Source: Paenibacillus glycanilyticus NBRC 16618 (GTDB lineage Bacteria > Bacillota > Bacilli > Paenibacillales > Paenibacillaceae). From it: a stretch of DNA of 64,000 nucleotides. This document shows, in pieces, positions 50,834-60,456 of this stretch; position 1 is the stretch's first letter, and each line of letters starts with the position of its first letter. The stretch spans positions 1 to 64,000 of the forward strand of contig NZ_BILY01000031.1 of assembly GCF_004000805.1 (NCBI RefSeq), given 5' to 3'. A program made the translations under genes and the position numbers. The notes below the pieces were generated by a model that searched no databases, was not told the DNA's origin, and saw only the letters and a list, made by a program, of their open reading frames with translations.

Positions 50834-51931
50834 ATGCGGTTTCAGCTGGACGAGGAATACGAGCTGACGCGTGCGGCTGTAAGGGATTTTGCGGAAAGCG
50901 AGCTTGCCCCGGGGACGGTTGACAGAGATGAGCTTGAGCGATTTGACCGCAGCTTGTTCGACAATATGGCGACGATGGGCTTAACGGGGATTCCGATTGC
51001 CGAGAAGTGGGGCGGAGCGGGCAGCGATCTACTCGTCTACTCGATTGTCCTGGAGGAGCTTGCCCGCGTATGTGCTTCAACCTCGGTTATGCTGGGGATG
51101 CATACGACAGCGGCATGGGTGCTCGCCAAGCATGGAAGCGATAGCTTGCGCGAGATAAATTTAATGCCGTTAACTACAGGAAAAAAGCTTGGAACCATTG
51201 CTTATTCCCATCCGACTTTAAGAGGAAAAAGGATGGGCCAAGACATCTATAAGCTTGACGGATCTCTTCCGTCCGTCGAACTGGCTGGCGTAGCGGATCA
51301 TTACGTAGGGTTAATTAAGCATCGGGCCGGAGGATTCTCGCTCGGCATGATCTCGGGTGACAGTCCCGGTCTCACCTGCGCGCCTTCGGAAAGCAAGCTT
51401 GGTTTGCGGGCGATGCCAAGAGCGGAACTGCGGTTTCAATCGGTAAATTTCTCTTTATTTAATGGGATTAAAGAAAACTCGGAACGAGGGGCGGAAGTTG
51501 TATTTAATGACATTAACGTTATTCGGGATATTGGTGCGGCTGCCCAAGCTACGGGAATTGCCCAGGGAGCATTGGATGCCGCGTTAGCCTACGCGAAAGA
51601 ACGGTCGCAATTCGGCAAACCGATCGGACGCCAGCAAGGCATAGCGTTTAAGCTGGCGGATATGGCGGCAAATGTAGAGGCGTCAAGGTGGCTTGTCTAT
51701 GATGCGGCCTGGTCCACGGACAGAGGATTGTCAAGCAGCGCGAAAGCAGCTATGGCAAAGCTTTACGCGATCAAACACGCCGTAGCGACGGCTATTGAGG
51801 CCGTACAGATTTTTGGCGGATACGGCTATATGCGCGAATACCCCGTTGAACGTTATTTGCGGGATGCCAAAAGTCTGGAAGCAGCTTCGGAGCATTCGTA
51901 TTCGGCTATTTTAAGCCTGGAGGCGGAATAG
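50834..51931 (+). CDS. Acyl-CoA dehydrogenase-like protein with altered active-site motifs
   Basis: Start chosen at ATG 50834 after GGGGGAGGGGGAG. The 365-residue protein has the acyl-CoA dehydrogenase fold: N-terminal helices, GLTGIPIAEKWGGAGSD, and C-terminal ERSQFGKPI, IFGGYGYMREYPVERYLRDAK. The middle beta domain is degenerate: the usual TEP and SGSK-type FAD contacts read IAYSHPTLRG and LDGSLPS. The catalytic glutamate position of the YEGT motif reads AAS, with a Glu one residue later. It may be inactive, use another base, or serve as a binding or electron-transfer partner. It heads the mmg operon. Confidence 0.8.
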   Translation: MRFQLDEEYELTRAAVRDFAESELAPGTVDRDELERFDRSLFDNMATMGLTGIPIAEKWGGAGSDLLVYSIVLEELARVCASTSVMLGMHTTAAWVLAKHGSDSLREINLMPLTTGKKLGTIAYSHPTLRGKRMGQDIYKLDGSLPSVELAGVADHYVGLIKHRAGGFSLGMISGDSPGLTCAPSESKLGLRAMPRAELRFQSVNFSLFNGIKENSERGAEVVFNDINVIRDIGAAAQATGIAQGALDAALAYAKERSQFGKPIGRQQGIAFKLADMAANVEASRWLVYDAAWSTDRGLSSSAKAAMAKLYAIKHAVATAIEAVQIFGGYGYMREYPVERYLRDAKSLEAASEHSYSAILSLEAE

Positions 51932-51944
51932 GGGGAGCTGACGG

Positions 51945-53123
51945 ATGTCTAATCGTCAGTCGGTCATCGTAGCCGGAGCAAGAACAGCGTTTGGCAAATA
52001 TGGAGGCCAGTTCAAAACCGTACCGGCCGTTCAGCTGGGAGCTGCCGCGATTACGGGAGCCATGCAAAGATCAGGCATTTCGCCCGGGCAGGTGGATGGC
52101 GTCATTATGGGCATGGTGCTTCAGGCGGGAGCCGGCCAGATTCCGTCCAGGCAAGCCGCGAGGCTGGCGGGTCTAAGCTGGGAAGTACCGTCGGAGACGA
52201 TAAACAAGGTTTGTGCATCAGGCATGAGGGCTATCACGATGGCTGATCAGATGGTTCGCTCCGGCGATGCCGAGATCGTTGTGGCAGGCGGAATGGAAAG
52301 CATGAGCCGCACTCCTTACGCCGTTCCGACGGCGAGATGGGGCGCTAGAATGGGCAATGCTGCGCTTGTGGATCTGATGAATCATGACGGCTTGTTTTGC
52401 GCGTTCCACCAGGTGCCGATGGGCTCGCTTGGCAACCGGGTGGCAGACGAGTTCAATATCGGGCGTATAGAGCAGGACGATTGGGCGCTCCGCAGTCACA
52501 TCCGCGCGGTAGCTGCACAGCAGAGCGGGCGCTTTGCCGAGGAGATCGTTCCCGTTATCTTGGATGACGGCACGGAGCTTAGCGTCGACGAGTGTCCGCG
52601 TCCGGATACGGATGCGGCAAAGCTGGCCAAATTAAAGCCCGCCTTCGATCGGACCGGGACGATTACGGCCGGCAATGCTCCAGGAGTGAATGACGGCGCC
52701 GCCGCGGTGACGGTCATGTCTTCGAAGGGAGCCGCCCGTCTGGGCGCTAAGCCGCTAGCAACCATACTCGGGCATGCTTCGGCAGGCGCGGAAGCGGCGT
52801 ATCTGGCAACCGTCCCGGCGCTTGCGATCCGCAAACTTCTGAAGCAGACGGGTGTTCCGCTGGAGAAGATTGATCTATTCGAAGTGAACGAAGCTTTCGC
52901 TTCGGTTGTGCTGATCAGCGGGCAGATGATAGGCTGGGATCCCGAAAAAGTAAACGTCAACGGCGGAGCGATCGCGCTTGGGCATCCGATTGGAGCAAGC
53001 GGCGCCCGCATTGTTTTGACGCTGATTCACGAGCTTAAGCGGCGGGGCGGCGGACTAGGCATCGCCGCGATTTGCAGCGGCGGAGCGCAAGGCGACGCGA
53101 TTCTGCTTCAGGTTGATGCGTGA
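51945..53123 (+). CDS. mmgA: Acetyl-CoA C-acetyltransferase (thiolase), MmgA-like
   Basis: A 392-residue type II thiolase. The nucleophilic Cys90 is in NKVCASGM, His347 in ALGHPIGASGAR and Cys377 in ICSGGAQGDA; NEAFAS is also present. It condenses or cleaves acetoacetyl-CoA and other 3-ketoacyl-CoAs. It lies 13 bases after the preceding gene and resembles B. subtilis MmgA, the first mmg gene. Confidence 0.94.
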   Translation: MSNRQSVIVAGARTAFGKYGGQFKTVPAVQLGAAAITGAMQRSGISPGQVDGVIMGMVLQAGAGQIPSRQAARLAGLSWEVPSETINKVCASGMRAITMADQMVRSGDAEIVVAGGMESMSRTPYAVPTARWGARMGNAALVDLMNHDGLFCAFHQVPMGSLGNRVADEFNIGRIEQDDWALRSHIRAVAAQQSGRFAEEIVPVILDDGTELSVDECPRPDTDAAKLAKLKPAFDRTGTITAGNAPGVNDGAAAVTVMSSKGAARLGAKPLATILGHASAGAEAAYLATVPALAIRKLLKQTGVPLEKIDLFEVNEAFASVVLISGQMIGWDPEKVNVNGGAIALGHPIGASGARIVLTLIHELKRRGGGLGIAAICSGGAQGDAILLQVDA

Positions 53124-53156
53124 TCGGATGGTTGAACGAGAACCGAGGTGAAGGGG

Positions 53157-54020
53157 ATGGACCAGGTACAGGAGATCCGCCAGGTAACCGTGCTGGGAGC
53201 CGGGCAGATGGGGAGCGGCATTGCCCAGACTTTGGCGCAGTACGGATACGAGACCGCGCTTTACGATATTACCGAAGCGGCGGTTGAGCGCGGGATGTAC
53301 GCGATTGGGAGCTCGCTTGACCGATTTGTCAAGAAGGGAAAGCTGACGAAGGAGCAGCAGGAAGCCGCCATGCGGAAGCTGACGCCGGTTATTACTTTGG
53401 AAGCCTGCCGGGTATCCGACTTTGTTATTGAGGCTATCCCCGAACAGCTGGAGCTTAAGCGGAAGCTGTTCAAGGAATTGGACCGGATCTGTCCGCCGCA
53501 TGCCATTCTGGCGACAAACACTTCTTCGCTTTCTATAACAGCCATCGCCGGAGTGACAAAGCGCCCCTCGCAGGTGATTGGCATGCATTTTATGAATCCG
53601 GTTCCGGTTATGACGCTTGTGGAAGTCATTCGGGGTCTGGCTACTTCGGCCGATACACTGGCAACGACGGTTGCTCTTGCCGAATCGCTTGGGAAAACGG
53701 CCGTTCGCGTTGAGGATTATCCGGGCTTTGTCTCGAACCGGATTCTCATGCCCATGATTAACGAGGCGGTGTATGCCGTCTATGAAGGCGTGGCTTCGCC
53801 CGAAGCGGTGGACCAAATTATGAAGCTAGGCATGAATCATCCGATGGGCCCGCTTACTCTCGCGGATTTCATCGGGCTGGATACTTGCCTGTACATTATG
53901 GAGACGCTGCATGAGGGGCTAGGCGATTCGAAATACCGGCCGTGCCCGCTGCTGCGCAACTATGTATCGGCCGGCTGGTTAGGGAAGAAAACCGGGAAGG
54001 GCTTTTACAGCTACGAATAG
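53157..54020 (+). CDS. mmgB: 3-hydroxyacyl-CoA dehydrogenase, MmgB-like
   Basis: Start chosen at ATG 53157, 8 bases after GAGG. The 287-residue protein has NAD-binding VLGAGQMGSGIAQTLA near the N-terminus and the catalytic MHFMNPVPVM (His) plus the C-terminal domain ending GKKTGKGFYSY. It oxidises (S)-3-hydroxyacyl-CoA, or reduces acetoacetyl-CoA. It forms part of the mmg operon. Confidence 0.94.
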   Translation: MDQVQEIRQVTVLGAGQMGSGIAQTLAQYGYETALYDITEAAVERGMYAIGSSLDRFVKKGKLTKEQQEAAMRKLTPVITLEACRVSDFVIEAIPEQLELKRKLFKELDRICPPHAILATNTSSLSITAIAGVTKRPSQVIGMHFMNPVPVMTLVEVIRGLATSADTLATTVALAESLGKTAVRVEDYPGFVSNRILMPMINEAVYAVYEGVASPEAVDQIMKLGMNHPMGPLTLADFIGLDTCLYIMETLHEGLGDSKYRPCPLLRNYVSAGWLGKKTGKGFYSYE

Positions 54021-54047
54021 AATCGCACCCGAAAGGAGCGATTGTCC

Positions 54048-55172
54048 ATGGAACTCCGGTTTACGAAGGAGCAGCAAGCCATTAGGGAGGCTATAAGACG
54101 GTTTGCCAATGAGGAAATAGCGTCAGCCGTGCCACGGATGGAATCCGAGGAGCGCTTTCCTGCGGATATCATCCGAAAGATGGCGGAGCGGGAGTGGATG
54201 GGAATCCCGATACCCAAGCAGTGGGGCGGGGCAGGATTGGATTTTATTTCCTATATTATCGCGATTAACGAAGTGTCGAGGGTTAACGCGGCGGTTGGCG
54301 TTATTTTATCCGTGCACACCTCCGTATGCACACTTCCCATTCTGAACTACGGAACGGAGGAGCAGCGTCGACATTTCGTCGGAAAGCTGGCTTCCGGCGA
54401 ATGGATCGGTGCCTTTGCGTTAACGGAACCGCATGCCGGTTCGGATGCTGCCGCTATACGGACAGCAGCCGAGCTGAAAGGCGATTATTATGAGCTAAAC
54501 GGCTCCAAGCTGTTTATTACCAACGCAGGAGCGGCCGGGGTATATGTCGTGTTTGCCGTTACGGACGGGACGAAGCGTGCCGGCGGCATTACCGCATTTA
54601 TTGTGCCGGGAGGCACGAAGGGGCTTCATATCGGCAAGCCCGAGCGGAAAATGGGTCTTCACGGCTCGAATACCTGCGAGCTTTATCTCGAACAGCTGCG
54701 TATTCCCGAGGAATACCGGCTGGGACGGGAAGGCGAAGGCTTCGCGATTGCAAAAGGCTCGCTTGACGGCGGGCGGATCGGCATTGCCGCGCAAGCGCTA
54801 GGAATAGCCGAAGCCTCGATTGAGCTTCTGCGTGAGCGTTTTGGATCGTCAAAGGGCGCTCCGTATACGTCCCGTGACACCGAGCTGGCGGAGCTTCTTG
54901 CACGAACGGCGGCCGCCAGGCTGCTTGTCTACCGTGCCGCTTCGCTTCGGCAGGAGGGAAGGCCATGCACGAAGGAAGCGTCAATGGCCAAGATGTTTGC
55001 TTCCGATACCGCGGTTGCGGTGTCCGGAGCTGCCGTCCGGCTGTTGGGCGAAGAGGGGGTATCCAAGGAGCATCCCGCCGAACGGCTGTTCAGAGACGCG
55101 AAAGTAACGCAAATCTACGAAGGTACCAATGAAATCCATCGCCTTGTAATCAGCGGAAGAATGATGAAATGA
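54048..55172 (+). CDS. mmgC: Acyl-CoA dehydrogenase, MmgC-like
   Basis: Start chosen at ATG 54048, 9 bases after GAAAGGAG; TTG 54042 is unlikely. The 374-residue protein has all standard features: AFALTEPHAGSDAA, NGSKLFITNAG, KMGLHGSNT, and the catalytic Glu in the C-terminal IYEGTNEIHR. It dehydrogenates short or branched acyl-CoA with FAD, passing electrons to ETF. It overlaps the start region of the next gene. It is the canonical counterpart of the altered protein at 50834. Confidence 0.95.
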   Translation: MELRFTKEQQAIREAIRRFANEEIASAVPRMESEERFPADIIRKMAEREWMGIPIPKQWGGAGLDFISYIIAINEVSRVNAAVGVILSVHTSVCTLPILNYGTEEQRRHFVGKLASGEWIGAFALTEPHAGSDAAAIRTAAELKGDYYELNGSKLFITNAGAAGVYVVFAVTDGTKRAGGITAFIVPGGTKGLHIGKPERKMGLHGSNTCELYLEQLRIPEEYRLGREGEGFAIAKGSLDGGRIGIAAQALGIAEASIELLRERFGSSKGAPYTSRDTELAELLARTAAARLLVYRAASLRQEGRPCTKEASMAKMFASDTAVAVSGAAVRLLGEEGVSKEHPAERLFRDAKVTQIYEGTNEIHRLVISGRMMK

Positions 55173-55183
55173 AGGTGACTTTT

Positions 55184-56092
55184 ATGAGAAGTAGCCCCGG
55201 ACTTAAGCTTCGTGACGCGATCCAGGAGGAGCAGCCCCTTCAGGTGGCGGGGGCGATTAACGCGTATGCCGCCATGATGGCGGAGCAGGTTGGCTTCCGC
55301 GCGCTCTATTTATCCGGCGCGGGAGTCGCCAATGCTTCCTTTGGCCTCCCTGACCTTGGAATTACCACGCTTCAGGATGTGCTGGAGGATATCCGCCGGA
55401 TCACGAACGTATCGGAGCTGCCGCTGTTAGTCGATATCGATACGGGCTTTGGCGGTGCCTTTCAGATCGCCAGAACGATTAAGGAAATGCAGAGAGCCGG
55501 CGTTGCGGCTGTCCATATCGAGGATCAGGTGGCGGAGAAAAGATGCGGGCACCGTCCGAATAAAGCAATGGTGCGAACCGATGAGATGGTCGACCGGATC
55601 AAAGCCGCGGTAGACGCAAAGACCGACAGCAGCTTTGTCATTATGGCCAGAACGGATGCCTTGGCTTCGGAAGGGCTTGAGGCCGCGGTTGAACGCGCCA
55701 GCCGGTATGTCGAAGCAGGGGCGGATATGCTTTTTCCCGAAGCGGTTGGCAGTCTGGACGAATATAAAAGGTTTGCCGATGCCGTGCAGGTACCTATTCT
55801 GGCGAATATAACGGAATTCGGGAAAACGCCGCTGTTCACCATAGAGCAGCTCCGGGATGCGGGAGTCAGCCTTGCCCTGTACCCTTTATCGGCGTTTCGG
55901 GCCATGAACGCGGCGGCGCTGCGCGTGTACCGCACGATCCGTGAAGAGGGCTCGCAGCAGAAGGTGGTAGATCTGATGCAGACGCGGGCGGAGCTTTACG
56001 ATTTTCTTCACTATTATGATTACGAATATAAACTTGATGCGTTGTTTGGAATGGAGCAGAAGGAGCTGAAGGAGGAGAAGGGAGAGGGGTAA
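55184..56092 (+). CDS. prpB: Methylisocitrate lyase (MmgF/PrpB-like)
   Basis: Start chosen at ATG 55184, 6 bases after AAGGTG; ATG 55169 overlapping the mmgC stop is an alternative. The 302-residue protein is of the isocitrate lyase superfamily: GAINAYAAMMAEQVGF, VDIDTGFGGAF, metal-binding HIEDQVAEKRCGHR with the active-site Cys, and ARTDALASEG. It splits 2-methylisocitrate to succinate and pyruvate, the last step of the methylcitrate cycle. Confidence 0.93.
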   Translation: MRSSPGLKLRDAIQEEQPLQVAGAINAYAAMMAEQVGFRALYLSGAGVANASFGLPDLGITTLQDVLEDIRRITNVSELPLLVDIDTGFGGAFQIARTIKEMQRAGVAAVHIEDQVAEKRCGHRPNKAMVRTDEMVDRIKAAVDAKTDSSFVIMARTDALASEGLEAAVERASRYVEAGADMLFPEAVGSLDEYKRFADAVQVPILANITEFGKTPLFTIEQLRDAGVSLALYPLSAFRAMNAAALRVYRTIREEGSQQKVVDLMQTRAELYDFLHYYDYEYKLDALFGMEQKELKEEKGEG

Positions 56093-57211
56093 ATGCCGGA
56101 ACCAAAGCAAGGCGGCCTTGCGGCTGTTATTGCCGGCCAGACTCGAATCTCGACGGTCGGCAAGGAAGGGAAGGGATTATCGTACCGCGGTTATTCCATC
56201 TACGATTTGGCCCGATTCGCAGCCTTTGAGGAGACTGCCTATTTACTCTTGTACGGATGGCTTCCGGATGCCGTGCAGCTTGACCAATTCCGCAAGCAGC
56301 TTGCGGCCAGCCGGGTGCTGCCGCCGGCCTTAACCGGCATACTCGAACTGCTGCCGGGCAGCACCCATCCGATGGATGTGCTCCGGACCGGCTATTCCGC
56401 GCTTGCTTCGTTCGAGCCGGAGGAGGAAGGGCGTTCCGCCTTGGATATTGCAGTCCGGTTGATTGGCTGTACGTCATCGATTCTGCTGTATTGGTATCAC
56501 TACCACAATAGCTGCAAGCGGATTGATACCGAAGGCAGCGGCGGCGACACGTCTTCTCATTTTCTGGGGCTGCTGCATCAGAGAGAGCCGGAGGAGCAGC
56601 ATGCCAAAGCGCTGGATGTTTCCCTTACGCTGTATGCGGAGCATGAATTCAATGCCTCTACGTTTGCGGCAAGGGTTACGGCTTCTACGTTATCCGATTA
56701 TTATTCGGCGATCACGACCGGAGTGGGCACGCTGCGCGGACCGCTGCACGGCGGCGCCAATGAAGCGGCGATGGCACTCATCGAACGATACGACAATCCG
56801 GATGACGCAGAAGCGGGTATTCTGGAAGCTCTCCGGCAAAAGCAGCTGATCATGGGATTTGGGCACCGCGTTTACTCGGTCTCTGACCCTCGTTCCGATG
56901 TGATTAAGGAATGGGCGCTTGCCCTGTCCGAACAGGCAGGAGACAGGAAGCTGTACGAGATTTCCGAGAGAATCGAACAGGTCATGCGCCGAGAAAAAAG
57001 GCTGTTTCCCAATCTGGATTTCTACAGCGCTTCGGCTTATTTCCACTTGGGAATCCCCACTCCGTTATTTACTCCCGTCTTTGTGTTGTCCCGCCTCACG
57101 GGTTGGTCGGCGCATGTCATTGAGCAGCGGGCAGGGAACCGGATAATCCGTCCAAGCGCCGATTATATCGGGCCTGAGCCGCAAGAGTGGCTGCCGCTCG
57201 ATCAGCGCTAA
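56093..57211 (+). CDS. prpC: Citrate / 2-methylcitrate synthase (MmgD/PrpC-like)
   Basis: A 372-residue citrate synthase family protein beginning directly after the preceding stop, with GGAGAGGGG as RBS. Catalytic residues appear in GPLHGGANE (His), MGFGHRVY (His) and NLDFYSASAY (Asp). HEFNASTFAARV is also typical. Context with PrpB- and PrpD-like proteins makes condensation of propionyl-CoA with oxaloacetate the probable reaction, though such enzymes often also make citrate. Confidence 0.93.
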   Translation: MPEPKQGGLAAVIAGQTRISTVGKEGKGLSYRGYSIYDLARFAAFEETAYLLLYGWLPDAVQLDQFRKQLAASRVLPPALTGILELLPGSTHPMDVLRTGYSALASFEPEEEGRSALDIAVRLIGCTSSILLYWYHYHNSCKRIDTEGSGGDTSSHFLGLLHQREPEEQHAKALDVSLTLYAEHEFNASTFAARVTASTLSDYYSAITTGVGTLRGPLHGGANEAAMALIERYDNPDDAEAGILEALRQKQLIMGFGHRVYSVSDPRSDVIKEWALALSEQAGDRKLYEISERIEQVMRREKRLFPNLDFYSASAYFHLGIPTPLFTPVFVLSRLTGWSAHVIEQRAGNRIIRPSADYIGPEPQEWLPLDQR

Positions 57212-57246
57212 TGAAAGATTGACCGTCAGGGAGGTGCACAACTTAA

Positions 57247-58689
57247 ATGTCCGTAACCTATAGTGCGAATCGACCGGATCCCGATCCGCTGCTGGTCGAT
57301 ATTGCGGATTATGTTCTTCATAAAGAGCTCGCCAGCGAGGAAGCTTACAACACGGCTAGGTTATGCCTGATGGATACCCTTGGCTGCGGACTCTTAGCAC
57401 TCCGTTATCCGGAATGCGCCAAGCTTCTTAGTCCGCTTGTGCCGGGAACCGTTGTGCCAAACGGCGCGCGTGTACCGGGCACTTCAACTGCGACAGACCC
57501 GGTTACGGCCGCTTTCCAGATTGGCTGCATGATCCGCTGGCTTGACTACAACGACACCTGGCTGGCCGCCGAATGGGGCCATCCCTCCGATAATCTTGGC
57601 GGGATTCTGGCTGCCGCCGATTATATCAGCCGCAAGAATAGAGCCGAGGGCAAAGCCCCGCTCGCCATGCGCGAGGTGCTGACGGCGATGATCAAAGCGC
57701 ATGAAATTCAGGGAATCCTTGCGCTGGAGAACAGCTTTAACCGGGTAGGGCTCGACCATGTGCTGCTTGTCAAAATCGCCTCGACCGCCGTAGTCGCGCA
57801 GCTTCTTGGAGGCAGCAAGGACGAAATCGTCAATGCCGTCTCGCATGCCTGGCTTGACGGGCATGCTCTCCGGACGTACCGCCACGCGCCGAATACGGGC
57901 TCAAGAAAATCATGGGCTGCGGGGGACGCGACAAGCCGCGCCGTATGGCTTGCCATGATGGCGCTTCGCGGCGAGATGGGCTATCCATCCGTGCTGAGCG
58001 CCCCGGGCTGGGGATTCCAGGATGTCCTGTTTAAAGGGAAGCCTGTCGTTCAGGCGAGGCCGCTTGATTCGTACGTCATGGAGCATATCTTGTTCAAAAT
58101 CTCGTTTCCGGCGGAATTCCACGGACAGACGGCCGTTGAAGCGGCCATTCGGCTGCATCCGCATGTGAAAGACCGGATTGACGAGATTGCCGCGATTGAG
58201 CTTACTACCCATGAGTCGGCGATCCGCATTATCGACAAACGGGGACCGCTTCATAATCCGGCGGACCGCGATCATTGCCTGCAATACATGGTTGCGGTCG
58301 GAATGCTGCATGGCGAACTAACGGCGGATCATTATGAAGATGCGGCGGCTTCCGACCCCCGGATCGATAAGCTGCGGGACAAAATGCGTACGATAGAGGA
58401 TCCGAGGTATTCCAAAGAGTACCTGGATGCAGGCAACCGTTCGATTGCTAATGCTATACAAGTATTTTTCGCGGACGGCTCTTCAACCGGTAAAGTGGAG
58501 GTGGAGTACCCGATCGGCCACCGGAGAAGGAGAGAGGAAGGCATTCCTTTGCTGGTAAGTAAATTCGAAGAGAATTTGAGGACGCGTTTCCCGGCGAAGC
58601 AAGCCGGCCAGATCGCCGCGCTTTGCCTGGATCAGGAGGCATTGGAGCGCACAGAGGTGGATCAATTTGTCGATTTATTCGTCATTTGA
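57247..58689 (+). CDS. prpD: 2-Methylcitrate dehydratase (MmgE/PrpD-like)
   Basis: A 480-residue PrpD/MmgE family protein. The family features LMDTLGCGLLALRYPECAKLL, IRWLDYNDTWLAAEWGHPSDNLGG and FPAEFHGQTAVEAA are clear. It dehydrates 2-methylcitrate to 2-methylaconitate (or cis-aconitate analogue). GGGAGG is spaced correctly. It is the last gene of the operon, 35 bases after the synthase. Confidence 0.94.
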   Translation: MSVTYSANRPDPDPLLVDIADYVLHKELASEEAYNTARLCLMDTLGCGLLALRYPECAKLLSPLVPGTVVPNGARVPGTSTATDPVTAAFQIGCMIRWLDYNDTWLAAEWGHPSDNLGGILAAADYISRKNRAEGKAPLAMREVLTAMIKAHEIQGILALENSFNRVGLDHVLLVKIASTAVVAQLLGGSKDEIVNAVSHAWLDGHALRTYRHAPNTGSRKSWAAGDATSRAVWLAMMALRGEMGYPSVLSAPGWGFQDVLFKGKPVVQARPLDSYVMEHILFKISFPAEFHGQTAVEAAIRLHPHVKDRIDEIAAIELTTHESAIRIIDKRGPLHNPADRDHCLQYMVAVGMLHGELTADHYEDAAASDPRIDKLRDKMRTIEDPRYSKEYLDAGNRSIANAIQVFFADGSSTGKVEVEYPIGHRRRREEGIPLLVSKFEENLRTRFPAKQAGQIAALCLDQEALERTEVDQFVDLFVI

Positions 58690-58692
58690 CGC

Positions 58693-58719
58693 CGCGGCCT
58701 TTCAAAAGGCCGCTTTTTT
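58693..58719 (+). terminator. Terminator of the mmg operon
   Basis: GCGGCCTTT and AAAGGCCGC arms with a short loop, followed by T6. Confidence 0.92.
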
Positions 58720-58741
58720 CATCTTTTCTTGACATCCTTCA

Positions 58742-58771
58742 TTGAGTTATGAGCCCTCTAACGCTTATAAT
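58742..58771 (+). promoter_or_regulatory. Putative sigma-A promoter for yfmM-like gene
   Basis: TTGAGT (58742), 18 bases, TATAAT (58766), 38 bases before the start. Confidence 0.65.
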
Positions 58772-58809
58772 ATAACGAGGAAAAAAGATTAAAAAGAAAA
58801 GGTGCATTC

Positions 58810-60366
58810 ATGAGTATATTAAACGTTGAAAGATTAAGCCATGGATTTGGCGACCGCGCGATTTTTAACGATGTATCGTTCCGTCTGCTCAAAGGGGAGC
58901 ATATCGGTCTGATCGGCGCAAACGGCGAAGGCAAATCCACGTTCATGAACATTATTACCGGCAAGCTTCAGCCGGATGACGGCAAGGTTGAATGGTCGAA
59001 GAAGGTTCGCGTCGGTTACCTCGACCAGCATGCGGTACTGAGCAAAGGAATGACCATGCGCGACGTGCTTAAGAGCGCATTCCAATATTTGTTTGACATG
59101 GAACAAGAGATGAACGACATGTACGGCCGCATGGGCGAAGTATCGCCGGAAGAGCTGGAGAAGCTTCTGGAGGATGTCGGCACGATTCAGGATACGCTGA
59201 CAAGCCAGGACTTCTACCTGATCGATGCGAAGATCGATGAAACGGCGCGCGGCCTTGGCCTCACCGATATCGGCCTCGATAAAGACGTGCATGATTTGAG
59301 CGGCGGTCAACGCACGAAGGTTCTGCTCGCGAAGCTTCTTCTCGAGAAGCCGGATATCCTTCTCCTCGACGAGCCTACCAACTATTTGGACGAGCAGCAT
59401 ATCGAGTGGCTGAAGCGTTACCTGCAGGAGTACGAGAACGCGTTTATTCTGATCTCCCATGATATTCCATTCCTGAACAGCGTCATCAACCTGATTTACC
59501 ATATGGAAAATCAGGAACTGAACCGTTACGTCGGCGACTACGATCATTTCCTGGAAGTTCACGAAATGAAAAAACAGCAGCTGGAGTCGGCGTTCAAGCG
59601 CCAGCAGCAGGAAATTGCCGAGCTGAAGGACTTCGTTGCCCGGAACAAAGCATCCGTCGCAACCCGGAACATGGCGATGTCGAGACAGAAGAAGCTGGAC
59701 AAGATGGATGTTATCGAGCTGGCGAAGGAAAAGCCGAAGCCGCAGTTTAACTTTATCGATGCGCGGGCTTCAAGCAAGCTGATCTTCGAAACGAACAACC
59801 TGGTAATCGGTTATGATTCGCCATTGTCGAGACCTCTGACCCTCCGTATGGAGCGCGGCCAGAAGATCGCTCTTGTCGGAGCGAACGGTATCGGCAAAAC
59901 AACGCTGCTCCGCAGCATCCTGGGCGAAATCCCTGCGCTGGAAGGCTCCGTTCAGCTTGGCGATATTCTGAGCATCGGTTATTTCCAGCAGGAAATAAAA
60001 GAAGCAAACAACAATACTTGCATCGATGAGATTTGGAACGAATTCCCGTCGCTTAACCAATTCGAGGTTCGCGCGGCGCTTGCGAAATGCGGCCTGACCA
60101 CGAAGCATATCGAGAGCAAAATCGCGGTGCTTAGCGGCGGCGAGAAGGCGAAGGTACGCCTCTGCAAGCTGATCAACCGCGAGACGAACCTGCTCGTGCT
60201 TGACGAGCCTACGAACCACTTGGACGTTGACGCGAAGGAAGAGCTGGCCCGCGCGCTCAAAGCGTACAAAGGCAGCATTATCCTGATCTCCCACGAACCT
60301 GAATTTTATCAGCAGGTTGTTACGGAAACGTGGAACTGCGAGTCCTGGACAACGAAAGTATTCTAA
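58810..60366 (+). CDS. yfmM: ABC-F ATPase, YfmM-like
   Basis: A 518-residue ABC-F protein equal in length to B. subtilis YfmM and very similar throughout by recall (HGFGDRAIFN, GANGEGKSTFMNIITGKL). Domain 1: LSGGQRTK, LLDEPTNYLD. Domain 2: GANGIGKTT, LSGGEKAK, LDEPTNHLD. The linker (about 235-310) carries the coiled-coil pattern KKQQLESAFKRQQQ and MAMSRQKKLDKMD. It is soluble and acts on ribosomes. The exact function in bacilli is not established. Confidence 0.94.
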   Translation: MSILNVERLSHGFGDRAIFNDVSFRLLKGEHIGLIGANGEGKSTFMNIITGKLQPDDGKVEWSKKVRVGYLDQHAVLSKGMTMRDVLKSAFQYLFDMEQEMNDMYGRMGEVSPEELEKLLEDVGTIQDTLTSQDFYLIDAKIDETARGLGLTDIGLDKDVHDLSGGQRTKVLLAKLLLEKPDILLLDEPTNYLDEQHIEWLKRYLQEYENAFILISHDIPFLNSVINLIYHMENQELNRYVGDYDHFLEVHEMKKQQLESAFKRQQQEIAELKDFVARNKASVATRNMAMSRQKKLDKMDVIELAKEKPKPQFNFIDARASSKLIFETNNLVIGYDSPLSRPLTLRMERGQKIALVGANGIGKTTLLRSILGEIPALEGSVQLGDILSIGYFQQEIKEANNNTCIDEIWNEFPSLNQFEVRAALAKCGLTTKHIESKIAVLSGGEKAKVRLCKLINRETNLLVLDEPTNHLDVDAKEELARALKAYKGSIILISHEPEFYQQVVTETWNCESWTTKVF

Positions 60367-60392
60367 ACGTTTGGTGCATAATAGATAGAACT

Positions 60393-60432
60393 GATCCTGC
60401 CTGACAGCTTGTTGTCGGGCAGGATTTTTTTT
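60393..60432 (+). terminator. Terminator after yfmM
   Basis: ATCCTGCCTGACA and TTGTCGGGCAGGAT arms (one G-T pair), T8. Confidence 0.9.
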
Positions 60433-60456
60433 GTGCGGAAGCGGCTAACGTTCAAT

